Shown: piece after piece, positions 10,263 to 20,356 of the stretch
Numbering within the stretch: position 1 is the first letter of the stretch
Layout of the letters: every line of letters starts with the position of its first letter
Source of the DNA: G965205725 sp965205725
GTDB taxonomy: Bacteria; Pseudomonadota; Gammaproteobacteria; Pseudomonadales; Halieaceae
Length of the DNA: 64,000 bases
NCBI GenBank assembly: GCA_965205725.1
Contig: OZ242189.1
Span: 1,922,001 to 1,986,000 of the forward strand
Direction: 5' to 3'
Program-made: the position numbers and the translations under genes
The notes under the pieces: generated by a model
Databases searched by the model: none
What the model saw: only the letters and a program-made list of their open reading frames with translations
Told to the model about the DNA's origin: nothing

Positions 10263-11093
10263 CTACCAGCCGACCAAAATCAACCCGAGTGCGAACACCG
10301 GGGCGGCGGCGGTATGACCGTCTATTCGATCCAGCAGGCCACCATGCCCAGGCAATAAGGTGCCACTGTCTTTTACTCCGCGCTGCCGTTTCACCATACT
10401 TTCAAGCAAATCACCCAGTACCGAGGCGAGTGCTGTGATCACTACCACGGCCACCAAACCGAGCACACCAAGCTGTTCAGGGCGCAAGGCCAACCAGGTT
10501 ATTCCGCCAAGCAGTGCACATAAAATTTCGCCCCCCAAAAAACCTTCCCAGGACTTGCCCGGACTAACCTCGACCGCCAACTTGCGTTTACCGAACGCCT
10601 TACCGGCAAAATAAGCCCCTATATCGGCGGCGGCAACGACAACGAACATGTACAAGAATAACCAGCTCCCCTGCGGATAGTGCAACAAAAACACGACTGC
10701 CAGCCATGCTGGCACCAGTACTAACAATCCCATTACAGCCATCACAGGCCGAGTGCTCCAAAGGCCGACACTGGCTGGAAACGACATCACCCACAGCAAG
10801 GCAATAGACCACCACAAGCAAGCCAATCCGAGAATAGACTGCACCCGTTCAATACTCGGCTCAAATGGCAGACCGTTATAGTTGTAGGCCGCGACTAAAA
10901 TCAAGCCGACGGCGAAGGCGTAGCAAACCCGCGCCCAGAGCTGTGAATATCCGGCCAGGTTCGACCACTCCCAGGCACCAATCATAATAGCTATACCCAA
11001 AATGGCAGACAGTACAGGCAAGGGCAAATACAACACCGCAGCCACCAGTGTAATAGCCAGACTCAACCCAGTAATAATTCGCTGCTTAAGCAT
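10263..11093 (-). CDS. cdsA: phosphatidate cytidylyltransferase (CDP-diglyceride synthase)
   Basis: Multi-pass inner-membrane enzyme that makes CDP-diacylglycerol from phosphatidate and CTP. The family signature is at the C-terminus ([19 protein letters not shown]). The remainder is strongly hydrophobic with about eight predicted membrane segments. The start at 11093 ([14 protein letters not shown]) overlaps the uppS end by 8 bp and is preceded by AGAGAG; an ATG further upstream at 11114 is in frame but less likely. The 276-residue length is normal. Confidence 0.95.
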   Translation of the reverse strand: MLKQRIITGLSLAITLVAAVLYLPLPVLSAILGIAIMIGAWEWSNLAGYSQLWARVCYAFAVGLILVAAYNYNGLPFEPSIERVQSILGLACLWWSIALLWVMSFPASVGLWSTRPVMAVMGLLVLVPAWLAVVFLLHYPQGSWLFLYMFVVVAAADIGAYFAGKAFGKRKLAVEVSPGKSWEGFLGGEILCALLGGITWLALRPEQLGVLGLVAVVVITALASVLGDLLESMVKRQRGVKDSGTLLPGHGGLLDRIDGHTAAAPVFALGLILVGW

Positions 11094-11796
11094 TGCTCTC
11101 TCCGCGCAGGCCAAAGCGGCGTTCGCGGCCGCTGAAGTCTTCTATCGCTTTATTTAAATCTGTCTGCCCAAAGTCAGGCCACAGCGTCTCAGTAAAGTAG
11201 AGTTCACTGTATGCAAACTGCCACAGCATAAAATTGCTAATGCGGTGATCTCCGCCGGTGCGAATGCATAAATCCGGCCTGGGCAGATCCGCCAGAGTCA
11301 CTTCTGCATCAATTGATTCCGGCGTGATGTCATCGCAGCCCAACTCGCCCCGCTCAACTTTCCTGGCCAGCGAGCGCGCAGCATTCGCCACATCCCACTG
11401 ACCACCGTAGTCCGCTGCAATAATCAGTGTGGTTTCTACGTTGCTCGCAGTAATAATCTCGGCCTGATCAATCAGCGCTTGAATTCGCTTGGGAAAGCGG
11501 TCACGCCGACCAATGAAACGCATACGCACACCATCTTTGTGCAGTTCTCGGGTTTCATTGCGTAAATAGCGGGCTAAAAGCGCCATCAGGTAACGCACTT
11601 CCGAACGCGGCCTGCCCCAGTTTTCACTGCTGAAGGCAAACAGCGTCAGCGCTTTAATGTCCTGGTCACGACAACCGCGTAATACATTGCGAATTGCCTC
11701 AACACCAGCGCGATGACCCGCTGCACCAGGCAAACTTCGCGCCTTGGCCCAACGGTTGTTGCCATCCATGATGATCGCAATGTGTTGAGGGACCAT
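11086..11796 (-). CDS. uppS: isoprenyl transferase (undecaprenyl diphosphate synthase)
   Basis: Makes undecaprenyl diphosphate, the lipid carrier for peptidoglycan and other surface polymers, by cis addition of isopentenyl units to FPP. The start MVPQHIAIIMDGNNRWAKAR contains the catalytic Asp, followed by GHRAGVEAI, FAFSSENWGRP and the C-terminal RTGGDHRISNFMLWQ and ELYFTETLWPDF signatures. The length of 236 residues is typical. It overlaps cdsA and follows frr after a 214-bp gap, longer than the rest of this operon. Confidence 0.96.
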   Translation of the reverse strand: MVPQHIAIIMDGNNRWAKARSLPGAAGHRAGVEAIRNVLRGCRDQDIKALTLFAFSSENWGRPRSEVRYLMALLARYLRNETRELHKDGVRMRFIGRRDRFPKRIQALIDQAEIITASNVETTLIIAADYGGQWDVANAARSLARKVERGELGCDDITPESIDAEVTLADLPRPDLCIRTGGDHRISNFMLWQFAYSELYFTETLWPDFGQTDLNKAIEDFSGRERRFGLRGESNA

Positions 11797-11907
11797 GAGA
11801 TTAGTGTCGCGAGTCAGGTATTAGCATACATTCAGCGCAGCGCCGTCAGGTGTGCTTATGGGTGCGCCCGCAGGGAAAGCCTTGAGAGCGCGACTACAGG
11901 GTTGCGG

Positions 11908-11942
11908 CTCTTTAACAGGGGCCCACTCTTTAACAGTGGCCC
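11908..11942. repeat. short direct repeat in the frr-uppS gap
   Basis: Two 17-bp units, ctctttaacaggggccc (11908-11924) and ctctttaacagtggccc (11926-11942), differ at one base. They lie in the 214-bp space between frr and uppS, which otherwise shows no gene that I can support. Function unknown. Confidence 0.6.
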
Positions 11943-12010
11943 CGCAGGTCGCGCCTTGTTGTAGCGCCCTGGAGGTTTTCTGAAAAAATGCGAATACCTG
12001 ATTCACGTCA

Positions 12011-12568
12011 TTAGATTTCCAGCAAGTCTGTTTCTTTCTCCGCGAGCCGTTTTTCTACATCGGCGATAAACCCGTCAGTAAGTTTCTGAATATCGTCTTC
12101 GGCGCGGCGCTCTTCATCCTCAGAGATATCTTTTTCCTTCAGCAACTCTTTAAGCATTGCAATGGCATCGCGGCGGGCGTTGCGTACTGAAACCCGAGCC
12201 GACTCAGCCTCCTGCTTGGCCCGTTTGATATAGCCTTTGCGAGTTTCCTCAGTTAAAGACGGCATAGGAATACGAATGACTTCGCCCGCCGTAGACGGAT
12301 TAAGGCCGAGGTCAGACTTCATAATGGCCTTCTCAATCTCCGGCACCATCGATTTATCCCAGGCAGTCAGGGTCAAAGTACGAGCATCTTCCACCGAGAT
12401 GTTTGCCATTTGATTGAGCGGCGTATCAGCGCCGTAATAGTCGAGCCGAATCGTATCCAGAATGCTCGGGTGAGCGCGTCCAGTACGGATTTTGTTGAAA
12501 TTATGGCCCAGCGCCTTGATGCTTTTACCCATGCGCTCTTTGGCTTCCTGCTTGATGTCATCAATCAT
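12011..12568 (-). CDS. frr: ribosome recycling factor
   Basis: Splits post-termination ribosomes together with EF-G. The 185-residue length and the sequence ([20 protein letters not shown], then [14 protein letters not shown] and the C-terminal [20 protein letters not shown]) match the family from end to end. The ATG at 12568 follows the pyrH stop by 12 bp and is preceded by GAGGGGAGC, a good ribosome-binding site. Part of the pyrH-frr pair. Confidence 0.97.
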   Translation of the reverse strand: MIDDIKQEAKERMGKSIKALGHNFNKIRTGRAHPSILDTIRLDYYGADTPLNQMANISVEDARTLTLTAWDKSMVPEIEKAIMKSDLGLNPSTAGEVIRIPMPSLTEETRKGYIKRAKQEAESARVSVRNARRDAIAMLKELLKEKDISEDEERRAEDDIQKLTDGFIADVEKRLAEKETDLLEI

Positions 12569-12580
12569 GTTTTGCTCCCC

Positions 12581-13315
12581 TCAGGAATGTATCAAGGTGC
12601 CTTCGCCACAGCCGCGTACAATATTCAGCAGGGCTCCCGGCTTTTCCATCTCAAATACCCGAACTGGCAGTTCGTGGTCACGACACAGCAAAATAGCAGT
12701 TAAATCCATAACGCCGAGCTGCTGATTAAGTACGTCGTCAAAACTTAACTCGTCATATCTTCTCGCATCAGTCACTTTCATGGGGTCATCTGAATAGACG
12801 CCATCAACCTTGGTGGCCTTTAGCATCAGCTCTGCTTCCACTTCAATAGCGCGAAGGCAAGCCGAAGAGTCAGTAGTAAAGAATGGATTACCCGTTCCAG
12901 CGGCGAAAATAACAACATCGCCATTGTTGAGTGCGCGCATGGCTTTGCGTCGGTCATAATGATCAATGACGCCACTCATGGGAATAGCAGACATCACTTG
13001 AGTAGCAATATTGGAACGCTCGAGCGCATCACGCATGGCCAGAGCATTCATCACTGTCGCCAACATACCCATGTGATCACCAGTAACACGGTCGAGCCCG
13101 GCCTCCTGCAGCGCCGCACCACGAAACAAATTGCCTCCGCCAATGACTAAGCCAACTTGTACCCCGATGCCAATCAATTGGCCTATTTCCAGTGCCATCT
13201 GGTCGAGAATTTTGGGATCAATGCCGAAATCCTGTGCGCCAGTCAGAGCTTCTCCGCTCAATTTCAGGAGTATGCGTTTATATTTCTTTTCACCACCGCT
13301 ATTCGGCATACCCAC
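12581..13315 (-). CDS. pyrH: uridylate kinase (UMP kinase)
   Basis: Hexameric UMP kinase of the amino-acid-kinase fold, giving UDP for pyrimidine nucleotide synthesis. The start [14 protein letters not shown] (phosphate-binding Lys), [32 protein letters not shown] and the terminal half with [14 protein letters not shown] are canonical. The 244-residue length is normal. A terminator lies between tsf and pyrH, so pyrH-frr probably has its own promoter in 13316-13460. Confidence 0.97.
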   Translation of the reverse strand: MGMPNSGGEKKYKRILLKLSGEALTGAQDFGIDPKILDQMALEIGQLIGIGVQVGLVIGGGNLFRGAALQEAGLDRVTGDHMGMLATVMNALAMRDALERSNIATQVMSAIPMSGVIDHYDRRKAMRALNNGDVVIFAAGTGNPFFTTDSSACLRAIEVEAELMLKATKVDGVYSDDPMKVTDARRYDELSFDDVLNQQLGVMDLTAILLCRDHELPVRVFEMEKPGALLNIVRGCGEGTLIHS

Positions 13316-13460
13316 TCACCTCTATGACACTGGTCGATATGTTAACCGCCACCAGTCGATCAGTCCAAAACCTGAACTAGAAGGTCTGACCTGATTCCGA
13401 CAAACCTCAGCTTAAATACCCAGAGAGCACGCTAAACCCGACCTATATATCTCAGCACAC

Positions 13461-13500
13461 AAAAAAGCGGGGCGACCGTCTCCAGCAACAACCCCGCTTT
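13461..13500 (-). terminator. Rho-independent terminator after tsf
   Basis: On the minus strand AAAGCGGGG (rc of 13492-13500) pairs perfectly with CCCCGCTTT (rc of 13464-13472) and is followed by a run of Ts. It lies 54 bp after the tsf stop and would end the rpsB-tsf transcript before pyrH. Confidence 0.88.
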
Positions 13501-13553
13501 CTATATCGATTTGCCTTAGCTCTGCATCTGTACAGCAACCTATGCAGCAAAAT

Positions 13554-14372
13554 CTACTTATCCCTGCTGATGCCCTCACCCACTTCGTAGCGAGTAAATG
13601 CCACCACCTCAGCTCCAGCAACTGACACCAGCTTGCCAACTGTTTGGTCAAGGTCCTTCACAAACGGCTGTTCGAGCAAGCTATTTTCAGACAGAAACTT
13701 CTTGATACGTCCGCCAATCATTCTTTCGATAATTTCCGCTGGCTTGCCACTCTCGGCTGCCTGCGCAGTGAAAATTTCCTTTTCCCTGGCGACGACTTCT
13801 TCAGGCATGTCGTCGGGCGACACGACCTGCGGGTTTGCCGCAGCCACATGCATGGCAACATCTTTCGCCAACTCGGCATCTCCGCCTTTCAACTGAACCA
13901 GTACCGCGATACGACTATTGCTGTGTACATAACTACCGACCACGCCCTCTTCAGCACTTAGATCAGCAATACGACGCACGCCGATATTCTCGCCAAATTT
14001 TTGCACCAAAGCTTCGCGGGCAGATTCAAGCTCGCCAGCCATCACCGTTGCGACATCGGTTTGCTTTGCACTAGATGCCGCTTCAGCTACGCTGGCAACA
14101 AAACCCAAAAAGTCGTCGTCGCGAGCGGCAAAATCAGTTTCGCTGTTAACTTCCAGCATACAGCCGTAACAACCGTCATCGCTAATGCGAACAGCAATAA
14201 CACCATCAGCAGCGGTGCGGTCGGCTTTCTTGGCAGCTTTAATGCCACTGGACTTGCGCAGTTCTTCAATCGCCTTTTCCACGTCGTTATCGGTAACTTG
14301 AAGTGCTTTTTTACACGCCATCATGCCCAAACCCGTGCGATCACGCAGTTCTTTAACCAGTGCTACAGACAT
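13554..14372 (-). CDS. tsf: translation elongation factor Ts
   Basis: Guanine nucleotide exchange factor for EF-Tu. The ATG at 14372 is preceded by GGAGGAATTCT, a strong ribosome-binding site, and gives [20 protein letters not shown] with the RTGxGMMxCKKAL signature. The motif [11 protein letters not shown], central to EF-Tu binding, is present. An in-frame upstream Met at 14507 would run into rpsB and is not used. At 272 residues it is slightly shorter than E. coli EF-Ts (283). The rpsB-tsf pair is conserved across bacteria. Confidence 0.97.
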   Translation of the reverse strand: MSVALVKELRDRTGLGMMACKKALQVTDNDVEKAIEELRKSSGIKAAKKADRTAADGVIAVRISDDGCYGCMLEVNSETDFAARDDDFLGFVASVAEAASSAKQTDVATVMAGELESAREALVQKFGENIGVRRIADLSAEEGVVGSYVHSNSRIAVLVQLKGGDAELAKDVAMHVAAANPQVVSPDDMPEEVVAREKEIFTAQAAESGKPAEIIERMIGGRIKKFLSENSLLEQPFVKDLDQTVGKLVSVAGAEVVAFTRYEVGEGISRDK

Positions 14373-14430
14373 TAGAATTCCTCCGTTTATCCCTTCGTAA
14401 ACAGGGATGGATAAAACCGTATTTTGTTGA

Positions 14431-14449
14431 AGGGGAGCAACACTCCCCT
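14431..14449 (-). promoter_or_regulatory. hairpin in the rpsB-tsf intergenic region
   Basis: Aggggag and ctcccct form a 7-bp stem with a 5-base loop, 20 bp after the rpsB stop. No T-run follows, so it is not a simple terminator. It may stabilise or partly attenuate the rpsB-tsf message, as intergenic hairpins do at this locus in other bacteria. A second, weaker stem (tttatcc/ggataaa) lies around 14387-14414. Confidence 0.4.
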
Positions 14450-14469
14450 CAGATTCTAAAACCGAAAAC

Positions 14470-15354
14470 TTACTGTGGCCTGGCTTGTTCGGTTTCCGCA
14501 GCAGCATCTTCTACTGCTGCTTCTACTGCTGCTTCTACTACTGCCTCTTCTGTAGCAGCTTCTGGAACAGGCGCTTCAACGGCTGTCTCTTCGGCAGCCG
14601 CCTCAACAAGTGCCGACTCTTCCGCAGCAACTTCTACTTCAACAAACTCGTCGCGGGCTGCAATCATCTCACCACCATCAGCACGACCTTGAATGCAGGC
14701 ATCAGCCACACTCTTGACGTACAGTTTGATTGCACGAATGGCATCATCATTCCCTGGAATAATGTAGTCAATGCCATCGGGGTTGCTGTTAGTATCAACG
14801 ATACCAATCACCGGGATACCCAGCTTGTTCGCTTCCGTAACAGCAATACGCTCGTAATCAACGTCGATTACAAACAATGCATCGGGCAAACCAGCCATAT
14901 CTTTGATACCGCCGATTGAGCGCTCCAGCTTCTCCATGTCGCGGCTGCGCATCAGGGCCTCTTTCTTGGTCAACTTATCGAAAGTGCCATCGGCTTGCTG
15001 TACTTCCAGCTCGCGCAAACGCTTGATGGAGGCGCGAATCGTTTTGTAGTTGGTCAACATGCCGCCCAGCCAACGATGACTAACGTAAGGCATACCGGCG
15101 CGTTGAGCTTCCTCTCTAATCAACTTGCTGGCAGCACGCTTGGTACCCACAAACAAGATTTTGTTCTTGTTTGAAGCCAGATTTTTGATCATCCCGAGAG
15201 CTTCATTAAAAGCTGGAACCGTGTGTTCCAAATTGATGATATGGATTTTGTTGCGTGCGCCAAAGATGTACTGATCCATTTTCGGGTTCCAGTAGCGAGT
15301 CTGGTGCCCGAAGTGCGCGCCTGCCTGCAACAGGTCGCGCATACTTACCTGCAT
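14470..15354 (-). CDS. rpsB: 30S ribosomal protein S2
   Basis: Small-subunit ribosomal protein. The ATG at 15354 gives [21 protein letters not shown], aligned with the E. coli start [20 protein letters not shown]. An adjacent ATG precedes it, and AAGGT lies about 9 bases upstream. The body ([28 protein letters not shown]) is canonical. The C-terminus carries an extra tail of about 55 residues made almost only of Ala, Glu and Val, encoded by imperfect gctgcttctac repeats. Such acidic tails occur in S2 of several marine gammaproteobacteria; its role is unknown. Confidence 0.97.
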   Translation of the reverse strand: MQVSMRDLLQAGAHFGHQTRYWNPKMDQYIFGARNKIHIINLEHTVPAFNEALGMIKNLASNKNKILFVGTKRAASKLIREEAQRAGMPYVSHRWLGGMLTNYKTIRASIKRLRELEVQQADGTFDKLTKKEALMRSRDMEKLERSIGGIKDMAGLPDALFVIDVDYERIAVTEANKLGIPVIGIVDTNSNPDGIDYIIPGNDDAIRAIKLYVKSVADACIQGRADGGEMIAARDEFVEVEVAAEESALVEAAAEETAVEAPVPEAATEEAVVEAAVEAAVEDAAAETEQARPQ

Positions 15355-15684
15355 CATATTAAATACCTTGTAATGGGTTAATCCTCCACATGTCCCATAA
15401 TTCAACTCATTGTTTTCAATAGAAAATTTGAGCACCCTGAACGATGTGACGACATGTGTGTGTCGTTTTTCTCCCGGCTACATACCCGGAGAGGCGCGCT
15501 TTATAACACAGAGCGCACACCAAATAAACCTGTTTTGAACGCTAAGCTGCTGTTTTTCCCAGAGAATATGCGTAAAATAGCCGCCTTTTTTAGCCGTGCA
15601 GGTCGGATTTCAACCCGACAGATGTCAGGTCAATTTCTGATCGACAAATCCTGGGCACTGACAGAGACATAAGTGAACTCAAGT
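15355..15684. promoter_or_regulatory. divergent rpsB/map leader and promoter region
   Basis: The 330 bp between the two divergent genes must hold the promoters for both. At about 15449-15466 acgaca-tgtgtg-tgtcgt forms a perfect 6-bp stem, followed on the plus strand by TTTTT. Because no plus-strand gene ends there, it is more likely a structure in the rpsB 5' leader on the minus strand, where S2 autoregulation would act. A GC-rich inverted repeat (ctcccgg/ccggag) is next to it. A second small stem, gtcgg/ccgac, lies near 15602-15620 in the map leader. I cannot place -35/-10 boxes with confidence. Confidence 0.45.
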
Positions 15685-16458
15685 ATGGCAGCTTCCATCA
15701 AAACTGCAGAAGAACTGGACAAAATGCGCGTTGCTGGACGCCTGGCCGCACAAGTACTCGAAATGATCGCTGCACATGTGCAGCCCGGCATCACAACAGG
15801 AGAGCTGGACAGCATTTGTCACAGCTACATCACAGGCGAGCTGGATGCAATTCCGGCCCCACTCAACTACAACGGATTTCCAAAGTCGATCTGCACCTCC
15901 GTCAACCATGTGGTCTGCCACGGCATTCCCTCTGACAAAAAAGTGCTGAAAGCGGGCGACATCGTCAACATCGACATCACCGTTATTAAAGACGGCTTCC
16001 ATGGCGATACCAGCGAGATGTTTTGTATAGGCAAAGTTCCCTCCCATGCCGAACGCTTGATTAAGGTCACCCAGGAATGCCTGTACCGGGGCATCGAAAT
16101 AGTGAAACCGGGTGCTACACTGGGCGACATCGGCCATGTGATCCAAACCCATGCGGAAAATAACTACTACTCGGTCGTTCGCGAGTATTGCGGGCACGGT
16201 ATCGGCGCCATATTCCATGAAGAGCCACAGGTTCTTCACTACGGCCGCCAAGGCAGTGGGCTGGAACTCAAATCCGGTATGACCTTCACGATTGAGCCGA
16301 TGATTAATGCGGGAAAACGCCATGTAAAACTCAACCAGAAAGATGGCTGGACAGTGACAACTCGCGACGGTCGCTTGTCTGCACAGTGGGAGCACACCCT
16401 GGCGGTCACCGACACGGGCGTTGAAGTTTTCACCGCCCGCAGCAACGAGAACTTCTAA
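15685..16458 (+). CDS. map: type I methionine aminopeptidase
   Basis: Removes the initiator Met from nascent proteins. The ATG at 15685 gives MAASIKTAEELDKMRVAGRL, matching the E. coli start; a GTG four codons upstream is in frame. Metal ligands are visible in the blocks NIDITVIKDGFHGDTSEMF (two Asp), YCGHGIGAIFHEEP (His), MTFTIEPMINAG (Glu) and the late SAQWEHTLAVTD (Glu). The 257-residue length is typical. It diverges from rpsB and is followed 6 bp later by glnD, the order seen in Pseudomonas. Confidence 0.97.
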   Translation: MAASIKTAEELDKMRVAGRLAAQVLEMIAAHVQPGITTGELDSICHSYITGELDAIPAPLNYNGFPKSICTSVNHVVCHGIPSDKKVLKAGDIVNIDITVIKDGFHGDTSEMFCIGKVPSHAERLIKVTQECLYRGIEIVKPGATLGDIGHVIQTHAENNYYSVVREYCGHGIGAIFHEEPQVLHYGRQGSGLELKSGMTFTIEPMINAGKRHVKLNQKDGWTVTTRDGRLSAQWEHTLAVTDTGVEVFTARSNENF

Positions 16459-16464
16459 CGCCCC

Positions 16465-19146
16465 GTGAATGCTCCAGCCACTCTGCCTCCAGAGTTAATC
16501 GAACCGCAGTCCCTGTTAAAGGCCTGTGAAGACCCGACACAGCGCATCAACACCCTGCGTGAAAAATACGACAAAGCGCGCGAATATCTCGATGCTCAAT
16601 TTGATACCGAGACCGATGCTGCGCCGCTCATACACCTGCGAGCACGCTATTTTGACTGCTTTCTGAATTGCCTATGGCAACTGTTTGAGCTTGAGAGTAA
16701 CGACATTGCCCTGATAGCCGTAGGAGGCTACGGACGCGGCGAACTACACCCCTACTCCGATATTGATCTGCTGATATTGCAGGGCGAGGATTGTGCCGAT
16801 TGTGATACTCAGGTCGAGCAATTCTTAACCCTGCTCTGGGACATTAAACTCACAGTCGGCCACAGTGTGCGCAATATCGAGCAGTGCGTTGAACATGCCA
16901 ACGCCGATATCACAGTGGCCACTACCTTAATGGAATCGCGCCTGATAGCGGGCACAGAAAATCTGCTCCATGCCATGCACGATGCCACCAGCCCAGACAA
17001 ACTTTGGCCGAGCGACGAATTTTTCCGCGCTAAATGGCTGGAACAAAAAAGTCGCCACACCAAGTACGCTGACACCGAATACAACCTCGAACCCAATGTA
17101 AAAGCCTCACCCGGCGGCCTGCGCGACATTCAAATGATTGGCTGGATCGCCATGCGTCACTTCGGCGAGCGCGATCCGCAAATGCTGGCCCACCTGGGAT
17201 TTCTGACCGAAGATGAAGTCAATATTTTGCTGAATGGTCGGGATTTTCTATGGCGAGTGCGTTACGCCTTGCACAGGCTCGCTGGCAAGGAAGAGGATCG
17301 CCTGCTGTTTGATCACCAGCATGAGCTGGCAAAACTGTTTGGCTATAAAGACAGCGACCGGCGTCTGGCGATTGAGCAGTTCATGCAGCGCTACTATCGA
17401 TGCGCTCTCGCTTTAGGGCAACTCAACGAGGTGCTGATGCAGCACTTCGACCAGGTTATTTTGAGATCACATGGCGCTGGTGATATTTCCCTGGTCAACT
17501 CCCGCTTTCAGATTCGCAACGCCTATATCGAAGCGCGCAATGAAGACGTGTTTGGCAAAACACCGTCAGCCCTGCTGGAGATTTTCGTGATCTGCGGCAA
17601 CAATCCGGACATTGAAGGCATTCACGTTTCGACGATTCGTCAGATTCGCGACAATCGCGAACTTATTGATGACGCCTTCAGAAAAGACCCGCGCAACCAG
17701 CGTCTTTTTATGCAGTTAATCAAGTCGCCGCACAAGCTGGCGCGTCAACTCCGCCGCATGAATCGCTATGGAATTTTAGGGCAGTATCTACCTGAGTTCG
17801 GCAAAATAGTTGGCCAGATGCAGCACGACCTGTTTCATATCTACACTGTCGATGCACATACCCTGGAAGTGGTCAAAAATATGCGCCGCTTTCAATATCC
17901 GGAGTTTCGTGAACGTTTCCCGGTAACCAGCCGCGTGGCCTCCCGCTTGCCAAAACCGGAACTGCTCTATATTGCTGGCCTTTATCACGATATAGCCAAG
18001 GGCCGTGGCGGCGATCACTCCGAACTCGGAGCGGTTGATGCGGCACTATTCTGCAAAAACCACGGCATCAGCGAAAGCGATACGCAGTTGGTGTGCTGGC
18101 TGATCCAACACCATCTCTATATGTCTGGTGTTGCGCAGCGTAAGGATATTTCCGACCCCCAGGTCATCCAGGAGTTTGCAGAAACGGTGAGAGACCAGGT
18201 ACATCTGGACTATCTGTTTACCTTGACTGTTGCGGACATCAACGCCACCAATCCAACCTTGTGGAATGCTTGGCGCGGTTCACTCTTGCGCCAGTTGTAC
18301 ACCGAAACAAAACACGCGCTGACACGGGGCCTGGACAAACAGGTCGACAAACAGCAATGGATTGAAAAAACCCAGCATCAAGCCCTGGAGGAACTCGAGG
18401 ATCGGGGCTTTATCGCTGAAGAGGTTGAGGCATTGTGGGAAGAAAGCGGTGAAGACTATTTTCTGCGCGAAAAACCTGAAGATATTGTCTGGCAGACCGA
18501 GGCCATTGCTGACCACTACGATAAAGACTCGCCACTGGTACTGATTAAACACGCCACTACAGACAACAATGTCGAACTGGCAACACAAATTTTTATTCAC
18601 GTGCGCAGCCAGGATTACTTGTTCGCTGTGGTTGCAGCGGCCCTGGAGCAACTAGACCTAAGTGTGCAGGATGCGCGGGTTTACAACTCGGTAGACGGCA
18701 TGGCGATGGACACCTTTTATGTGTTGGACGCCAACGGTGAGTCAATCGCCCAAGATCCAGCCAGGATTGACCACATCAGAAAAACGCTGAGTACACTGCT
18801 ATCGGACCGGGATCAGTATCCAGAAATTGTACAGCGCAGAACCCCCCGGCAGATTAAATTCTTCTCGGTGCCTACGGAAACCTCCATGACAGTCGATTCA
18901 GCCAGGGGGGTCAATGTGTTGGCGGTGAACACGCCAGACCGACCCGGACTGCTGGCGCGTATCGGGCGCATCTTTTTCGACTTTGGTATAGAGCTGCAAG
19001 CAGCAAAAATTGCTACTCTGGGCGAACGTGTAGAAGACGTGTTTTTTATTACAGACCGCGATCATCAACCGATTGAAGATGAGCAACTGCGCACTGAAAT
19101 TCAGTCTGCGGTTTGCAAAGAACTGGACGAGCAAGCTGCCGCCTGA
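16465..19146 (+). CDS. glnD: [protein-PII] uridylyltransferase / uridylyl-removing enzyme
   Basis: Bifunctional nitrogen sensor that uridylylates PII when glutamine is low and deuridylylates it when glutamine is high. The order is nucleotidyltransferase domain (GGYGRGELHPYSDID, about residues 87-101), PII-uridylyltransferase middle domain, HD hydrolase domain (YHDIAKGRGGDHSELG, about residue 510) and two C-terminal ACT domains that bind glutamine (the second near NTPDRPGLLARIGRIF). The GTG start at 16465 follows map by 6 bp. The 893-residue length is normal. Its stop overlaps the dapC start (TGATG). Confidence 0.97.
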   Translation: MNAPATLPPELIEPQSLLKACEDPTQRINTLREKYDKAREYLDAQFDTETDAAPLIHLRARYFDCFLNCLWQLFELESNDIALIAVGGYGRGELHPYSDIDLLILQGEDCADCDTQVEQFLTLLWDIKLTVGHSVRNIEQCVEHANADITVATTLMESRLIAGTENLLHAMHDATSPDKLWPSDEFFRAKWLEQKSRHTKYADTEYNLEPNVKASPGGLRDIQMIGWIAMRHFGERDPQMLAHLGFLTEDEVNILLNGRDFLWRVRYALHRLAGKEEDRLLFDHQHELAKLFGYKDSDRRLAIEQFMQRYYRCALALGQLNEVLMQHFDQVILRSHGAGDISLVNSRFQIRNAYIEARNEDVFGKTPSALLEIFVICGNNPDIEGIHVSTIRQIRDNRELIDDAFRKDPRNQRLFMQLIKSPHKLARQLRRMNRYGILGQYLPEFGKIVGQMQHDLFHIYTVDAHTLEVVKNMRRFQYPEFRERFPVTSRVASRLPKPELLYIAGLYHDIAKGRGGDHSELGAVDAALFCKNHGISESDTQLVCWLIQHHLYMSGVAQRKDISDPQVIQEFAETVRDQVHLDYLFTLTVADINATNPTLWNAWRGSLLRQLYTETKHALTRGLDKQVDKQQWIEKTQHQALEELEDRGFIAEEVEALWEESGEDYFLREKPEDIVWQTEAIADHYDKDSPLVLIKHATTDNNVELATQIFIHVRSQDYLFAVVAAALEQLDLSVQDARVYNSVDGMAMDTFYVLDANGESIAQDPARIDHIRKTLSTLLSDRDQYPEIVQRRTPRQIKFFSVPTETSMTVDSARGVNVLAVNTPDRPGLLARIGRIFFDFGIELQAAKIATLGERVEDVFFITDRDHQPIEDEQLRTEIQSAVCKELDEQAAA

Positions 19147-20339
19147 TGAACACCGATCTGGACAGGCTACAACCCTACCCTTTTGAAAAGCTCAGATTAT
19201 TGTTTGAGGGTATTACGCCCAACCCCGAACTGATGTCGGTAACACTCGGCATTGGCGAGCCTCAACACCCGGCTCCAGAATTTGTGCTCCAATGTCTGCG
19301 CGACAATCTAAATCTGTTATCGAAATACCCTGCCACAAAAGGTATGCCCGAACTAAGACAGTCTGCTGCCACCTGGCTACAGCGACGATTCGGACTCGCC
19401 GGCATCGACCCAGACCACCAACTACTTCCGGTTACCGGCACCCGCGAGGCTCTGTTTGCAATCGCCCAAACAGTTGTAAATCGCAACTGTGAGAAGCCAT
19501 TGGTCATTGCACCCAATCCCTTCTATCAAATCTATGAGGGGGCAACCCTACTGGCGGGTGCCGCTATGGAGCTGCTGAACTGCACACCCGGCAACTCCTT
19601 TATTCCGGACTTTGACACCGTTAGCAGCGACATCTGGCAACACTGCCAATTGCTGTTCTTGTGCAACCCCGGAAATCCGACTGGGGCAGTGATCCCCGAA
19701 CACGTTCTGACCAAACTCATAGAACTGGCGAGAGAGCACAATTTCGTCATTGCCAGCGATGAGTGCTATTCAGAAATTTACGACGACGAAAACACACCGC
19801 CAGCAGGCCTGCTGGAAGTATCCGCCAAGCTCGGTTATCACGATTTCAACAATTGCCTGGTATTCCACAGTCTTTCAAAGCGCTCGAACTTACCCGGCTT
19901 GCGCTCGGGTTTCGTGGCTGGCGATGCCGATATCCTGAAAAAGTTTATGCTGTATCGCACCTACCAGGGTTGCGCGATGCCACCCCATCATCAACTGGCC
20001 AGCGCTGCCGCCTGGAGCGACGAGAAACACGTTAAGGCCAATCGTGTTCAGTACCGAAACAAGTTCGATAGCGTCATGGACATTCTGGGCGACAAATTAG
20101 CAATGCGGAGGCCCGCTGCGAGCTTTTACCTGTGGCCGCAAACACCCATCGCGGATACTGAATTCGCCGCAAAACTGTATGAACAGCAAAACCTGATCGT
20201 GTTGCCGGGACGCTTTCTGGGCAGAAATAAAAAGGGGGTCAACCCGGGTGAGGGGCATCTGCGCCTGGCGCTGGTTGCAAGTGTCGAGCAATGCACGGAA
20301 GCGGCACAGCGCATTAGCCGCTATCTGGACACTCTCTGA
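19146..20339 (+). CDS. dapC: succinyldiaminopimelate transaminase
   Basis: Fold-type I PLP aminotransferase of the succinylase branch of lysine/diaminopimelate synthesis. The ATG at 19146 overlaps the glnD stop; an in-frame upstream Met at 19113 lies inside glnD and is rejected. The PLP region LCNPGNPTGAV and the Schiff-base lysine motif SLSKRSNLPGLRSGF are clear. The 397-residue length and the position next to glnD match DapC of Pseudomonas and Bordetella. The assignment to DapC rather than another aminotransferase rests on this context plus overall similarity. Confidence 0.93.
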   Translation: MNTDLDRLQPYPFEKLRLLFEGITPNPELMSVTLGIGEPQHPAPEFVLQCLRDNLNLLSKYPATKGMPELRQSAATWLQRRFGLAGIDPDHQLLPVTGTREALFAIAQTVVNRNCEKPLVIAPNPFYQIYEGATLLAGAAMELLNCTPGNSFIPDFDTVSSDIWQHCQLLFLCNPGNPTGAVIPEHVLTKLIELAREHNFVIASDECYSEIYDDENTPPAGLLEVSAKLGYHDFNNCLVFHSLSKRSNLPGLRSGFVAGDADILKKFMLYRTYQGCAMPPHHQLASAAAWSDEKHVKANRVQYRNKFDSVMDILGDKLAMRRPAASFYLWPQTPIADTEFAAKLYEQQNLIVLPGRFLGRNKKGVNPGEGHLRLALVASVEQCTEAAQRISRYLDTL

Positions 20340-20356
20340 CTGGATACCCTGCAAGC

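Noticed and set aside
15449..15470. Plus-strand terminator (stem acgaca/tgtcgt followed by Ts)
   Set aside because: No plus-strand gene ends before it; it is better read as a leader structure of the divergent rpsB transcript.
15679..16395. 238-codon minus-strand frame opposite map
   Set aside because: Fully contained in the methionine aminopeptidase gene; no independent evidence.
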